A stretch of DNA of 64,000 nt from Pseudomonas beijingensis (lineage in GTDB: Bacteria; Pseudomonadota; Gammaproteobacteria; Pseudomonadales; Pseudomonadaceae), in the NCBI RefSeq assembly GCF_030687295.1, contig NZ_CP117425.1, positions 2,608,001 through 2,672,000 of the forward strand, written 5' to 3'. Made by a program: the position numbers and the translations under genes. Shown piece by piece: positions 45,663-59,163 of the stretch; position 1 is the first letter of the stretch, and every line of letters begins with the position of its first letter. Under the pieces are notes generated by a model. The model was not told the origin of the DNA. It did not search any database and saw only the letters and a list, made by a program, of their open reading frames with translations.

Positions 45663-47925
45663 ATTCTGCTGCAACGAGACCTGAACATGGACGATCGCCA
45701 ATACACTTTCCTGGCCCGCCAACCCTCCGCTGCCCTGCAACCCCGCGAGCAGTTCTGGGGCATGCCAAAGCGCGGCCTGGCGTTCCTGTTGGCCAACGTC
45801 ATGTTCTGGCAACCGCTGTGGGCCCAGGCCGAGGGTATCGTGGTCAGCGCGCCGGGTACCGGCCTGGACCGGGCGGGCAACGGCGTGCCCATCGTCAACA
45901 TCGCCAAGCCCAACGGCAGTGGCCTGTCCCATAACAAGTTCACCGACTACAACGTCGGCAGTAACGGCGTGATCCTCAACAACGCCACGTCCCGCACCCA
46001 GTCCACGCAACTGGGCGGGATAATCCTCGGCAACCCGAACCTCAACGGTACGGCCGCCAAAGTCATTCTCAACGAAGTCAACGGCGGCAACCCCAGCCAG
46101 TTGCGTGGTTACACCGAAGTGGCGGGACAGTCGGCCCACGTCATCGTCGCCAACCCCTACGGCATCACGTGTAATGGCTGTGGCTTCATCAACACGCCCA
46201 GGGCAACCTTGACCACGGGCACGCCGATCATTGAAAACGGCCAGGTGGGTCGCTATCAGGTGGACCAGGGCAGCGTCTCGATTGAAGGCGCGGGTCTGAA
46301 CGCCAACAACGTCGACCGCTTCGAAATCATCACCCGCAGCGCCAGGATCAACGCCGAGATCCAGGCCAAGAACCTGACCATCGTCGCCGGGCGCAACGAC
46401 GTTAACGCCAATACCCTCGACGCCACCGCCCGCGCCGATGACGGCAGCGCCAAGCCTGAACTGGCCATCGACTCTTCGGCATTGGGGGGTATGTACGCCG
46501 GCGCGATCAAACTGGTGGGCACCGAAGCCGGGGTTGGGGTGAAGCTGGACGGCAAACTGATCGCCAGCGGCGGCGACATCCAGCTCGATGCCAACGGCCG
46601 CCTGAGCCTGGCCGAGACCTCGGCCAGCGGCGCCATCAACGTCAAGGCCGCCAGCCTCGATGCTCGCGGGGCGGTCTATGCCGGCACCACCCTGAACGCC
46701 CAGACCCAGGGCAACTTGAGCAACCAGCAAACCCTCGCGGCGCGGGACAGCATCACGCTGAATGCGGGTGGGCAACTGAGCAACAACGGCATCATCGAAG
46801 CCGGAGTCAATGCGGATAACACCCGCAATGCGACGGGGGATGTGAGCGTTACGGCGCAGAGCCTGAACAATAACGGCAAAAGCATCGTCGCCAGCCGCAA
46901 CCTGACGGCCAACGTCACGCAGACCCTGAACAACCAAGGCGGAACCTTGAGTGCCGGGCAAACCACGACGATCAAGGCCGGGACCCTGGACAATCAAAAC
47001 AAGGGCAGGGTGCTGAGCAGCAACACCCTGAACATCACCGCCGATAAGCTCATCAACGCCCAAGGCCTTGTCAGCAGCAACGGCACCCTGACGGCCAACG
47101 TCGGGCAGTTGAACAACAGCAGCGGCGAACTCAGCAGCTTGAGCAACGTCACGTTGCGCGTTGCCTCGCTGGATAACGTGGCGGGTCTGGTGGCGGCGGG
47201 GCAGATGCTCGACATCAATGCCAGCGGCCAGGTGAACAATCGGAGCGGGCGTCTCTCTGCAAGCAAAAGCGTTCAGTTGACGGCGGCGTCACTGGACAAT
47301 ACGGCAGGCCGATTGCTCAGTGACGGTGCGCTCACCGCCAGCATTTCTGCCCAGTTGCTCAATCAGGCCGGGTTGTTGTCATCGGCGGGCCTGTTGACCC
47401 TCAACGCGGCGAGTCTGGATAACCGCCAGGGCGGTGTCGTTACCACCACCCAGGCAGCCAACCTCAACGTCGGCACGCTGGATAACCGCGACGGCGAAGT
47501 GTCGAGCCAGGGCGTGCTGGCCCTGGTCGGCACCGAACTGGACAACAGCGATAGCGGCAAGCTGATTGCCTATGGCGACCTGCGCCTGACCCTTGAACGC
47601 CTGACCAACCAGACCAAGGGATTGATTTCTACTCGGGCAGCCTTGGCAATCGACGCGCAACGACTGGATAACCGCCAGGGAGCGCTTTATGCACAGCAAG
47701 GGCTGAATCTGAACCTGGGCGGGCCACTGCTCAACGCCCAGGGCAGCGTGAAAAGCGACACCACCGCCAACCTCAAGGCAGCCGAGATGAATAACGACGG
47801 CGGCCAGATCTCCAGCATCGGTGCGTTGAGCGTCGACAGCGCGGGTGCTCTGAGCAATGTCGGCGGCAATGTGATCGGCAGTGACACGTTGCTATTGAAG
47901 GCCGGCCAGGTGAATAACGCCGCCG

Positions 47926-50900
47926 GTCGTATCGCCAGCGCAAAAGCCCTGGACGCCAGTGTCACCGGTCTCGATCAACAGAACGGCCAATTGTTCAGCA
48001 ACACCAGCCTGTCCCTCGACCTCAACCATGGGCAGTTGAATAACCAGGGCGGGCTGATCAACGCCCCGGGCAGTCTGTTGTTGAAGAACTTGGCGGCGGT
48101 GAACAACCGCGACGGCGAAATCTCTAGCGACCAGGCGTTCAGCCTGAATGCCACGAGCCTGGACAACCGCGCCGGTTCGATCGTCAGCCAGCAGCGTCTC
48201 GATCTGGTCGTTGCCCAGGCCTTGAATAACGCCAAAGGCCTGATCTCGGCCAACGGCCTTAACGCGCGTGCTGCCAGCCTGGACAACAGCGGCGGCAATC
48301 TGGGCAGCGATGCAGACCTGAGCGTAAACGTCGAGGGCACGTTGACCAACCTTGACGGCGAAATCTCCAGCGCGGGCCTGACCCGGCTCAACGCGATGGC
48401 CTTGAATAACAGCAACGGCCAGGTACTGGGCGACAGCGCCTTGAGCATCGATCTTGGTGGCGCGCTGGACAACCGCAATGGCGTGCTCGGTTCGGGCAAG
48501 GCTGTGGCTATCAAGGCGGCCAGCCTGAACAACAGCAACGGCGGCCAATTGATCAGCGATGGCAGCCTGACCACTCGCATCAGCGGTTTGCTGGACAATC
48601 AGAACCAAGGCCAAGTGCTTGCCAAAGGCGCGATTGACCTGCAAACCGGCCATCTCGATAACCGCGGTGGCCGCTTGGCCGGCAACGACCTGCTGACCTT
48701 GCGCAGCGATTCGCTCGACAACCGTGGCGGTAGCATCCGTGCCGACAAGGCGCTGCAATTGACGGTCGATCAACTGGATAACCGTGACAACGGCGTCATC
48801 ACCGGCAAAAGCAGCGTCACCTTCGAAGGCTCGCGCCTGGACAACAGTGCGGGTCTGCTGACCAGCGTAGGTCCGTTGATGTTGAAGGCCGCTGAAGTGC
48901 AGAACGGCCTCGGTCGTATCTCCAGCCAAACCGACCTCACCGCCGTTATCGATACCCTGCAACAACAGGGCGGTGCGCTGGTGGCCCAAGGCAATTTGAG
49001 CCTGACCGGCAAGACGCTCGATAACCGCAACGGCGGTTTGGTCGGCACCACAAAAGCGCTGGATCTGCAGGTCGGGCAGATCGATAACCGCGCAGGCGAA
49101 CTCTCCGCAGGTCTTGGCCTTAAGGTAGGCGGCCAGCGCCTGGACAACAGCGAGGGCGGCAAACTCATTGCCGGCACTGACCTGGAAGTGAAAGTCGCAG
49201 AGCTGATCAACCAGAGCAAAGGCCTGCTCCACGCCCGAGGCCACATGAGCCTGAGCGGCACCACGCTGGACAATAGCGAAGGCGTGCTCAACAGCCTCAA
49301 CGGCTTGGTGATCACTCTCGATAACGCCCTGTTGAACCACAAAGGGTTGATCAGCAGCGAAGGCGAGTTGCGTGTCGGCGCTGGCAGTCTCGATAACACC
49401 ACGGGCAGCCTGAGCAGCGCCGCTCTGTTGTCGATCATCAGTGCTGGCGCGTTGATCAACCAGGGGGGCTCCATCAGCACCGACGCCGGGCTGACCCTCG
49501 AAAGCGCCAGCCTGGATAACAGCCAAAAAGGCCTGGTCTCGGGCAAAGACGCGACCCAAGTCACCACTGGTGTCCTCAACAACAGCCAGGGCGGGCGCCT
49601 GACCTCGGGCACTACGCTCACGCTCAACGCCACGCAGGTGAATAACGCCGCAGGCCGTATTGCCAGCAGCCAGGCGTTGACCGCGTCGGTCACCGGGCTG
49701 GATCAACAGCAAGGTGAATTGTTCAGCAACACCCGCCTGAGCCTGGACTTGAACCACGGCCAGTTGAACAACCAGGGCGGCCTGATCAACGCCACGGGTG
49801 CGTTGCTGCTGAGCAACCTCAAGGACGTCAACAACCAGGGCGGGGAAATCTCCAGCCAGCAAGCCTTCACGCTGACCACGCACAACCTCGATAACAGCGG
49901 CGGTAAATTGCTGAGCAGCCAAGGCCTGATACTGAGAACCGCCCAGGTGCTCAACAACGCCCGCGGCGTGATCTCTGCAAAGTCCATGGACAGTCGCAGC
50001 GACAGCCTGGACAACCGCGATGGCCTGATCAGCAGTCGTGACCGCCTCGACTTGAATGTTGCAACCGTGCTCGACAACCAACGCGGCTCGTTGATTGCCG
50101 ACGGTGCGCTGCTGCTGGTTGCCGATCGCCTGGACAACCGTGCCGGGAATATCGCCGGCAAGACCGCGCTCGATGCCACCCTCGACAGTTTCGATAACCG
50201 CCAGGGCACGCTGATCAGCACCGATGCCTTGACGCTGAAAGCCGCCAGCCTCGACAACCGTCAGGCCGGCCTTATCGGCGCGACAAAAGCGCTGGATCTC
50301 GACGTTGACGATCTCGACAACCGTGGCGGTGAGCTCTCGGGCAACGCGGACGTCACGCTGGTCAGCCAGAACCTCGACAACAGCGACGGCGGCCAGGTGT
50401 TCGCCGGGCAAGCGCTGAAACTGACCGCGGATAAGCTGCTCAACCGCACCAAGGGCCTGCTCAGTGCCAAGACCGGGTTGGAGCTGGACGGCGGCTCCCT
50501 CGACAACAGCGGCGGCTACCTGATCAGCCAACAGAACCAGCGCATCCACCTGAGCCGCGATCTGCTCAACACCCAAGGCCAACTCAGCAGCGAAGGCACG
50601 CTGAATGTCAGCGCCGCCAACCTGACCAACACCGGCGGCAGCCTGTCCAGCGCGGCGGACCTGACCGTGCACAGTCGGGGGCGTCTCGACAACCAAGGCG
50701 GCGAACTGGTCACCGACGGCGCGTTGCTGCTCACCAGCGCGGCACTGGACAATCGTCAGCAGGGCAACATCAGCGCTAAAGGCGCGATAAATGTCACCAC
50801 CGGTGCGTTCGACAACAGCCAGAAGGGGCGGCTCAACAGTGGCAGCACGCTGAACCTCACGGCCGCCCAGGTCACCAACCAGGAGGGCGGGCGCATCGGC

Positions 50901-51260
50901 AGTCAAGGCGCATTGACCGCGTCGGTTTCCGGCCTGGATCAACAGGGCGGTCAACTGTTCAGCAACACTTCGCTGAGCCTGGACATGAACAATGGCCAGC
51001 TCAACAACCAGGGCGGCTTGATCAACGCCCCCGGCACGTTGCTGCTGAAAAACCTCAACGGCGTGAACAACCAGGGCGGCGAAATCTCCAGCGCCCAAGC
51101 CTTCACCCTGACGGCTAAAAACCTCACCAACGATGGCGGCCGGCTGCTCAGCAACCAGGGTCTGACCCTGCGCGTCGCCCAGGCGCTGAACAACGTCAAA
51201 GGCATGATCGGTGCGACGAGCGTCGATGCCCATGCTCAAAGCCTGAGCAACAACGGCGGC
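47926..51260 (+). repeat. duplicated FHA-1 modules inside tpsA
   Basis: A block of roughly 350 bases coding ALxASVxGLDQQ...LFSNTxLSLDxNxGQLNNQGGLINAxGxLLLxNL recurs three times with high similarity, at about 47926-48290, 49657-50020 and 50893-51260. A weaker fourth relative lies near 51600-51840. The starts are 1.73 and 1.24 kb apart, so larger blocks of the stalk were duplicated and then changed in length. Confidence 0.75.
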
Positions 51261-53869
51261 ACGCTCACCAGCCGTGGCAATCTGCTCCTGACGGTCGATC
51301 AGCAACTGGATAACCAAGCCCAGGGCCTGATCAGCGCCGCGCAATTGCTCACGCTCAACAGCGGCGGCCTGAACAACCAGGGCGGCAGTGTGCTGGCGGG
51401 TGGTGCTTTGGTCCTCAATGCCATGGCCTTGAACAACAGCGCCAATGGGCTGATCAATGCCCAGGGTGACCTCACCCTCCAGGCCGATTCCCTGGACTCC
51501 AGCAATGGCGGCGAAGTGTCGGCCAAGGGCGACATCAACCTGACCCTGGCGGCGCTGACGCAAAACGGCGGGCGTCTGCTGGGCGATAAAGCCGTCACGC
51601 TGAACCTGGGCGGCCATGACCTGAACAATCGTAATGGCTTGATCACCGCTAAAGGTCCGTTGACCCTCAACGGCCTGCGCGACTTGAATAACCAGGGCGG
51701 TGAAGTTTCCAGCAGCCAAAGCTTCACCCTGGCCGGACGCACTCTCGATAACACCGGCGGCAAGCTGATCAGCAGCAACCTGCTTAGTCTCAACTCCACC
51801 AGTATGGTCAACCAGAACGGCTTGATCTCTGGATGGCAAGGCTTGCAGGTCAACGGTTCCAGTCTTGATAACCGCAACAACGGCACGCTCTCCAGTCGCA
51901 ATGGCGACGTCGGCGTCACCCTCAGCGGAGCACTGCTCAACAGTGGGGCCGGTGCGCTGGTCGGCCAGAAAAAACTCACCCGTCAGCGCCGCCAGCCTGG
52001 ATAACCGTGGCGGGATTCTGTCCAGCGGCGGCGACCAGACCTTGACCGTCACTGGCGGTTTGCTGAACAACGCCCAAGGCGGCTTGATCGACAGCGGCGC
52101 CCTTCTGGTCATGAACGCCATGACCCTGGGCAACGCCGGCGGTACTGTCAACGCGCAAAAAGCCTTGAACTTCACCGGCACCTCCCTGGACAACAGCGGC
52201 GGTAGCCTGATCGGCAACGCTGCCGTGACCCTGGGTCTCAAGGGGGCTTTGGACAACCACGGTGCCAAGCTTGCCAGCGCTGGCCCGTTGACGGTTCAGG
52301 GTGCGACCGCGATCAACAACCAAGGCGGTCAATTGGTTAGCCAGGGCGAAATGACCCTGGGCACCGGCAGCCTGGACAACAGCAATACCGGCACCATCGC
52401 CGCAAAAAATGCGCTGGCGATCACTGCCTCCGGAGCCGTGCAGAACCACAGCAACGGCCTGATCTACAGCCAGACGGCCGACGTTGCACTCAATGCCGCG
52501 AGCCTTGCCAACGGCCAGGGCGAGATGCAAGGCCAGACCGGCTTGAGTCTTGAACTGCGCGCAGGCCTGGACAACCAGGGCGGTAAGCTCATCGCCCAAA
52601 CCGGCGATGTCAACCTGACCGCGGCCAACATCGACAACCGTGGCGGCACCCTCGCCAGCCTCAAGGACGCCCTTGTGGCGAGAACCGTGGGCGTGCTGCG
52701 TAACGGCTTCGATGTGAACAACAAGGGCGGCGTGATCCAAGGCCAACGCCTGGACCTGCGCGCCTTGGCCGGGCTGAACAACAACGGTGGTCGGATCGCC
52801 GCGCAGGCCGGCGATGTCGTCATCGACACCGCCAGCCTGAACAACCGCAGCGGCGGTCTCTACGCCTCTGGGCTGATCAAGGTCGCCGGCACCGGTGCCA
52901 GCCTGGACAACACCGCCGGCCAGCTCGCTGGCAACGCTATCCATTTGGATCTGGACGGCGCCCTGACCAACCGTGGCGGCATTCTGGAAAGCGACAGCAC
53001 CTTGGTGGTCAGCGCCGCCAGCGTCGATAACCAGACCGGCCAACTGCGTGCCCTAGGGGGCGCTGGCAAAACCGATTTCCAGATCGGCAGTCTCTTCGAC
53101 AACCGTAACGGCAAGCTGGAAAGCGCCAACAATCACCTGACCCTATCCGCCAACAGCTTCCTCAACAGCGGCGGCCAATTGCTGCATCTGGGCGACGGTA
53201 CATTCGACATTTCCCTGGCCAACGTCACTGGCGCCGGCGGCGATATCGTCACCCGTGGCGGCCTGACGCTCAAAGCCGACACCTGGACCAATACCAGCGC
53301 CATCCAGGCCGGACGGCTGACGGTCGACGTCAACAACTTCACCCAGACTGCGACCGGGCAATTGCTGGCTTCGACGCAACTGGAAGGTAAGGGCGGGAAC
53401 TGGGTTAACAACGGGTTGATCGCCAGTGATGGTGGCATGGGCTTGCAGTTGACCGGGCGGTACAGCGGCAATGGCCGAGTCACCAGCCTGGGCGACATGA
53501 CGGTAGACGCTGCTGCGATCGACTTGAGCAGCGTGGCGAGTATGACCGGCGGCGGAACTACGACGATCGGTGGGCACGGCGGCCTGGGCAGCCTGAGCAA
53601 CTACGGGCGGCTGACGTCGGCGGGTGCGCTGAATATCAATGCGGGCACCGTCAATAACTACGGAACGGTTGCCGGTGCGGATGGATTGAAGTTGACGGCT
53701 TCGACCTTGCTGAATGATCAAGGTGGGTTCTTGTTCAGCGGTGGGGACATGAAGCTGCGGGCGGGAAGTTTTACCAACCGTAAGTCGGATGTTTATGCGT
53801 TAGGGAACATTGATGTAGCGCGCAATGACCTGGGGGGACGGTCGGCGTTGATGGAGAATGATTCGGGCA

Positions 53870-54600
53870 CCATGGAGAGTGGGCGGGATTTTTCTATTAA
53901 TGCGGATTCTATTATTAATAAACGGGGGGATTTTAAGACTGAGGCGGAGTTGTATTCTTCTGCTATAGGGGTCCGGTGTTATAGCTGCGTTACATTGCCG
54001 GCTTCCTGGGGTGATAGACCCGATTATCATTTTGTTTTTGAGGAGAAATATAAAGTCAAAGTCGTGGAGGGTGAAAGCTCCAGTGCGGCCTCTATATCGT
54101 CAGGTATGAATTTAATTGTAAAGGGTGATTATTTTTTAAATTATAATTCGTCAGTCTCAGCCAAAAACAATATAACCATCGATGTCTCGAAATTTGAGAA
54201 TTCCGGGACGGCGTTAGGTGATTATGTTAGTCAAAAATATTATGCGGATCAAGGCAGTAGTTTTCGTGATAGAGCTGATCGTTGGTGGGATTTAGTTAAT
54301 TACAATATTTATAATGATGCTGAATATAATAAAAATATTCATTTCTGGAACGTAGCGGGCGTTGAATCTATGGTTCAACCGAAGCTCACAGTAGTCGGGA
54401 ATGGAAGTGGTCAGGAGCCTGATCGTTATCAGATTTTTGGTCCGGCTGTTTTGGAGCTTGGGACTTCTGGCGCACGAATTGATCCAGTTGTATTTGGTGT
54501 CTCTCAATACGCAAACGGAATCAGAACGGAGGTTCCAGATTTTATAAAAAGCGCTACTCCATTTAATCAAATAGTTATTTCATCTACCTCGGCTGATAAC
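53870..54600 (+). other. AT-rich putative receptor-binding region within tpsA
   Basis: Codon use changes abruptly to AT-rich codons (AAT, TAT, ATT, TTA) in a part of the frame coding YHFVFEEKYKVKVVEGES, WWDLVNYNIYNDAEYNK and similar aromatic-rich, non-repetitive sequence, flanked by GC-rich repeats on both sides. Position after FHA-1 and before the linker/FHA-2 is where CdiA proteins carry the receptor-binding domain. Confidence 0.6.
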
Positions 54601-57600
54601 TTTTCCCCAGCTATCATCCAAGCCGGCGGCAACGTCTCAATTACCGCAACAAACAAAATCACCAACGGTGTGGAGCGGCCATTCTCCACCGGCATAACAA
54701 CTTCGTCCCGCAACACCACAACCGCCGCTTCAGGCTCAGGCAAAACCACGGTCGTGACCCTGAACAGCCAACTCCCACCGGACTTGGCCCAGCAACAAAT
54801 AAACCCCCTGACACTTCCCGGTTTCAGCCTCCCCACGGGGCAAAACGGCCTGTTCCGGCTGAGCGGGCAGGGCGCCAGTGACGCGCCAGTCTCCCAGACG
54901 CCGGCCGTGTCGCAGAACTGGACAATCGGCGGCGCCAGCGTGAGCGCATCGAATCGATCCACCGCCGCTCCAACCGCTAATGTGCGCGACATCCAGATCA
55001 CCGATGTCACCCAGGTTTCCGCCGCCGAACGACAGGTGCAGTTGTTGAATCGTGATAGCGGCGGTGTCACCGCCGGCGCGTCCGCCATTCAGGTCACCGC
55101 CCCAACGGACTCATCCACAGGCACGCCGCAACTGCCAGGGCATTCCCTTGACGGCACCATCACCCGTGGTGCCGACATTGCGCTGGATACTTCGGGCACT
55201 CCACCGATCGGCGTCAGTCGCCCAACCGACGCCTCGGTAAGCGCGCCAGTGCCTGTCGCCGGCCAAACGGTGGCGCGGGTCACGGGGCTGCCCAGCGCAA
55301 CCGTGACTTCCAAACCGCAAAAGTACCTGATCGAGACCAATCCGGTCCTCACCGACCTCAAGTCATTCACGAGTTCGGATTATCTGCTGACAAAACTCGG
55401 TTACGACGCGGACACCAGCGCCAAGCGGTTGGGTGACGGCTTGTTCGAACAACGTCTGATCCAACAGGCCGTCGTCGCCCGCACCGGCCAACGCTTCATC
55501 GACGGCCAGACCTCCGACGAGGCGATGTTCAAGTACCTGATGAACAACGCCATCGCCAGCAAGGACGCACTCAACCTGTCGGTAGGCGTCACCCTCACCG
55601 CCCAACAAGTCGCCGCCCTGACCCATGACATCGTCTGGCTCGAAGAGCACGAAGTGAACGGCGAAAAGGTGCTGGTGCCGGTGCTGTATATGGCCCAGGC
55701 CAATAATCGTCTGGCGCCTAATGGGGCGTTGATTGCCGGTCAGAACGTTACGTTGATTGCCGGCAAGGATCTTGAAAACGCCGGCACGCTTCGGGCTACG
55801 AAAAACCTCTCCGCATCCGCTGGCGAGAACCTGACCAACAGCGGATTGATTGAAGCCGGCAACCGTCTCGACCTGTTGGCCGGCAACAACATCGTCAATA
55901 AATCCGGCGGCATCATCGCCGGGCGTGACATCAGCATGAATGCGATAGTTGGCGACATAATCAACGAGCGCACGTTGACCACCGCAAGTATCAGCAACAA
56001 GGGTCATACCCAACGGCAGGACTACGCGGATAACGCCTCGCGTATCGAGGCGGCCAACGACCTGACCATGGGCGTCGGTCGAGACGTCAACAGCGTTGGC
56101 AGCGTCATGGTCAGCGGCCGCGATACGCAAATCGATGCAGGACGGGATGTGAATATCGTCTCTGCGCAGCAACAGACCTCCAATACCGGTGGTACCCGTA
56201 GAAGTTCAATCTCCCAACTGGGCTCGGAGGTGGATGCGGGTCGCGATGTCACTGTGAACGCAGGTCGAGACTTCAACGCCATCGCGAGCCAGATCAGTGC
56301 CGACCGCAATGTAGCCTTGGCCGCCGACGAGAACATGACAATCTCTTCTGGCGCTAACGAAACACACTCTTACTACAAGTCGAAAAAAGTCACGGCCCAA
56401 GAGGACCACGTCAAACAGATCGGCAGCGCTATCAGTGCGGGTGGTGACGTGAAGTTGAATGCTGGAAAAGATATGGCGCTGATCTCCAGCCGTATCAACG
56501 CCGGTGACGAAGCTTATCTGGTGGCTGGAGAAAACCTGGCGCTTCTGGCCGCACAGGACAGCGACTATTCGCTGTATGAGAAAAAGAAGAAGGGCAGTTG
56601 GGGGAAGAAACAGAGCCGGCGTGATGAGCTGACCAAGGTGACTCATGTGGGGAGTGAGATCACCACTGGGGGCGATCTGACATTGGTTTCCGGTGAAGAT
56701 CAGCATTATCAGGTAGCCAAGCTGAACAGTGGCAATGACCTGACGATACAAAGTGGAGGCTCGATTACCTTCGAAGGTGTGAAGGATCTGCAAAAAGAAG
56801 ACCATTCAAAAAGCAAAAGCAGCATGGCCTGGAGTTCGATGTCGGGCAAAGGTCACACCGACGAAACTCTGCGTCAGACACAGATGGTCGCTGCCGGCGC
56901 CATCACGATCAAAGCTGTCGATGGGTTGAACATTGATCTCAAACAGGTCAACCAAGACACCGTCCACCAGTCGATCAAGGCGATGGTCGACGCAGACCCG
57001 CAACTGGCGTGGTTGGCTGAAGCTGAGAAGCGTGGTGACGTGGATTGGCGGCAGGTCAAGGAAGTTCATGACTCCTATAAGTACAGCCACTCCGGCATGG
57101 GGCCGGCTGTGCAGATGATTATTGCGATCCTCGTCGTGTACTTCACTGCGGGTGCCGCCAGCGGTCTGATCGGCACTATGGCCGGAAGCACCGCAGCTGC
57201 CGGTTCAGGTACCGCCTTTGCAGCAGCCGGAACAGCCACCGCATCGGCAGTAGCCGGCGGCGCTGCAGCCGGGTCAACAGTGGCCGCCGGTTGGGCGAAC
57301 GTGGCGCTCACGGCTATCGCAACGGGCGCTGCGAGCAATGCAACCGTGAGTTTCATTAATAACGGCGGCAACTTGGGAGCGGTATTCAAGGATGTGACTT
57401 CTGCGGATGCCTTGCGTGGTTATGTGGTGTCCGGTGTTACAGCAGGATTAACCGCCAGCATCTTCGACAAGATGACCAATACCACCACCACCGTGGAGGG
57501 CGCCTTGCCTAACGCAGGCAAGGTAGTGGCCCAAGGTGGCCTGTCGAGCCTGGAAGGAATCGGTCGGTTCGGCGCTAACCAATTGCTGCAGAACGGTACC

Positions 57601-58026
57601 TCAACCCTGCTGGATCGAGCGCTTGGTGGTGACAGCCAGTTCGATAACGCCCTGCGTAGCAGTTTGGCGAACACCTTTGCTGCGGCGGGATTCAATCTCG
57701 TTGGGGATCTTGGCAAGAAATTCGATTTGAAAGAAGGGGGGCTGGCCAAGGTTGGCTTGCACGCGGTCATGGGCGGACTGGCCGCTGAGGCGGCTGGCGG
57801 TGATTTCAAGACTGGCGCATTAGCCGCCGGCTTGAACGAGACTCTGGTTGATACTCTGGCCAAGCAGTACGAGGGCATGCAGCCCGAGCAGAAGCAAAAG
57901 CTTCTGGTGATGAACTCTCAACTGATCGGGGTGCTCGCGGCGGCGGCAGCCGGCGGCAATGCGGCAGACTTGCAAACCGGTTCATGGGCTGCGCAGAACA
58001 GTACGCAATACAACCGTCAGCTGCAC

Positions 58027-59163
58027 CCGGATGAAATCGAATTTGCCAGCGATAAAGAGCGCGTAAAACGATACGCGGCGCAGAATGGCTTAACCGAAGA
58101 AAAAGCACAGCAGGAACTGCTACGCACCGCCGCTGCCATGGTAGACCGTGGTTGGGACAGCGTGCTGACGGAGGGCAAGACGGCGAGGGCAGCTGATTAT
58201 CTTCGAGTGGAGTTGAATCAGTACAAGAACGACAGTTTGTTCAAGGTGTCGTTGGCCGATTACAACAATGAGCGTGTTGGCTTGGTCGAGTTGTTCAAAG
58301 ACAAGACTTCACTCGAAAAAATGCTCAAGAACGTTGCATTGGTTGATCCGCTGGACTACCGGACCGATGCACGCTACATGCGTGAAGTGCTTGATGCCAA
58401 GGGGCGAGGAAGCCAGGAAGGATTCGCCTTGGCAGTGGAGGGCATGGCAAGCGGTCCGTCGAAGGCGGCGCTTTGGGCAATGGGAGCGGCCAACTGTCCT
58501 AGCTGTGCAGCGGCTGATGTGCAGGAGGCCTGGAACTCAGTATTGAAGATTCCAGAGGAGCTTCGTCTGAAGGGCTTTCTGGACAATCTGCATATCATGC
58601 AGGGCGGCGGTGCTGGGGTTGTACAGTCGAATGAGGCATCCAGCACCGCGATTGGTATTGGTATTGGGGTTGCGTTGGAGGGTGGGCTTGTCTCCGGGAA
58701 AACGCCTAAATCCACGCTCGACGGTACAAAAGGCGGTTCTCCAGAAACAGTCACCTATTTCAGAGTTGAGGGGGGCGGATCGGGAACACAATCCAGCCAG
58801 TACCGCATTAGCGCAAATGATGATGGAACCATCACCATCAATCCTGGTTGCGCGGGCCAACTTTGTGTGAGCGTTGGTAATGCTGAGCACGCCACTTACT
58901 ATTTGACGAACAGACGACCTGATGGATCTGTAGTAGTCTTCGACGTTGACGCAGCTCTTCATAAGGAAATCATGGATCGAGTAATTCCCCAGCGGCCCGT
59001 CGATGGAATTCCGAGGGATCCTGATGCACCGAAGAGGGTAGACAAAAATCAGCCCGGTTACTCCCTCGAGTTACCCAAGATGTGGGAGTCGCTACTCGAA
59101 AAGAATTCGAGTAACGCCCGTGTTTATACACAGGATGAATTTTTGAAGGAGTTCAAGCAATGA
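58027..59163 (+). other. TpsA C-terminal pretoxin and toxin tip
   Basis: After QYNRQLH the protein continues for about 380 residues. The last 135 or so, from TYFRVEGGG (58753) through ISANDDGTITIN, LCVSVGNAEHATYYL, VVVFDVDAALHKEIMDRVIPQRP to the end, read like the ADP-ribosyltransferase-type tips of Rhs/CDI proteins that I recall as TreTu-like. That resemblance is from memory and needs a profile search. The tip is chimeric by nature: it is followed within the stop codon by a candidate immunity gene. Confidence 0.5.

Larger units (their letters stand above)
45687..59163 (+). pseudogene. giant CdiA/TpsA-like filamentous hemagglutinin exoprotein, one frameshift
   Basis: Bridging one extra A in the six-A run 51969-51974 yields 4,491 residues. 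The order is: signal region, TPS domain (PNL and NPYG motifs, CNGCGF), FHA-1 repeats to about 53870 with LDN..GG periodicity, an AT-rich region (53870-54600), a linker and YLIETNP...SSDYLL block (55320-55400), FHA-2 repeats (about 55730-56900), the DUF637-like hydrophobic segment (57090-57500), the pretoxin boundary QYNRQLH (58006-58026), then the variable C-terminal toxin. It is exported by TpsB and delivers the C-terminal toxin into neighbours on contact. As read, the first frame stops at 52004. The start is the ATG 25 bases behind tpsB. Confidence 0.88.

Noticed and set aside
47892..52268. A 1,458-codon open frame antisense to tpsA
   Set aside because: It arises from the repeated, GC-rich stalk sequence read backwards; there is no ribosome-binding site or motif.
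46000..53800. CRISPR-like periodic LDN..GG repeats
   Set aside because: They are codon-level repeats of a hemagglutinin stalk with no unique spacers of constant length.
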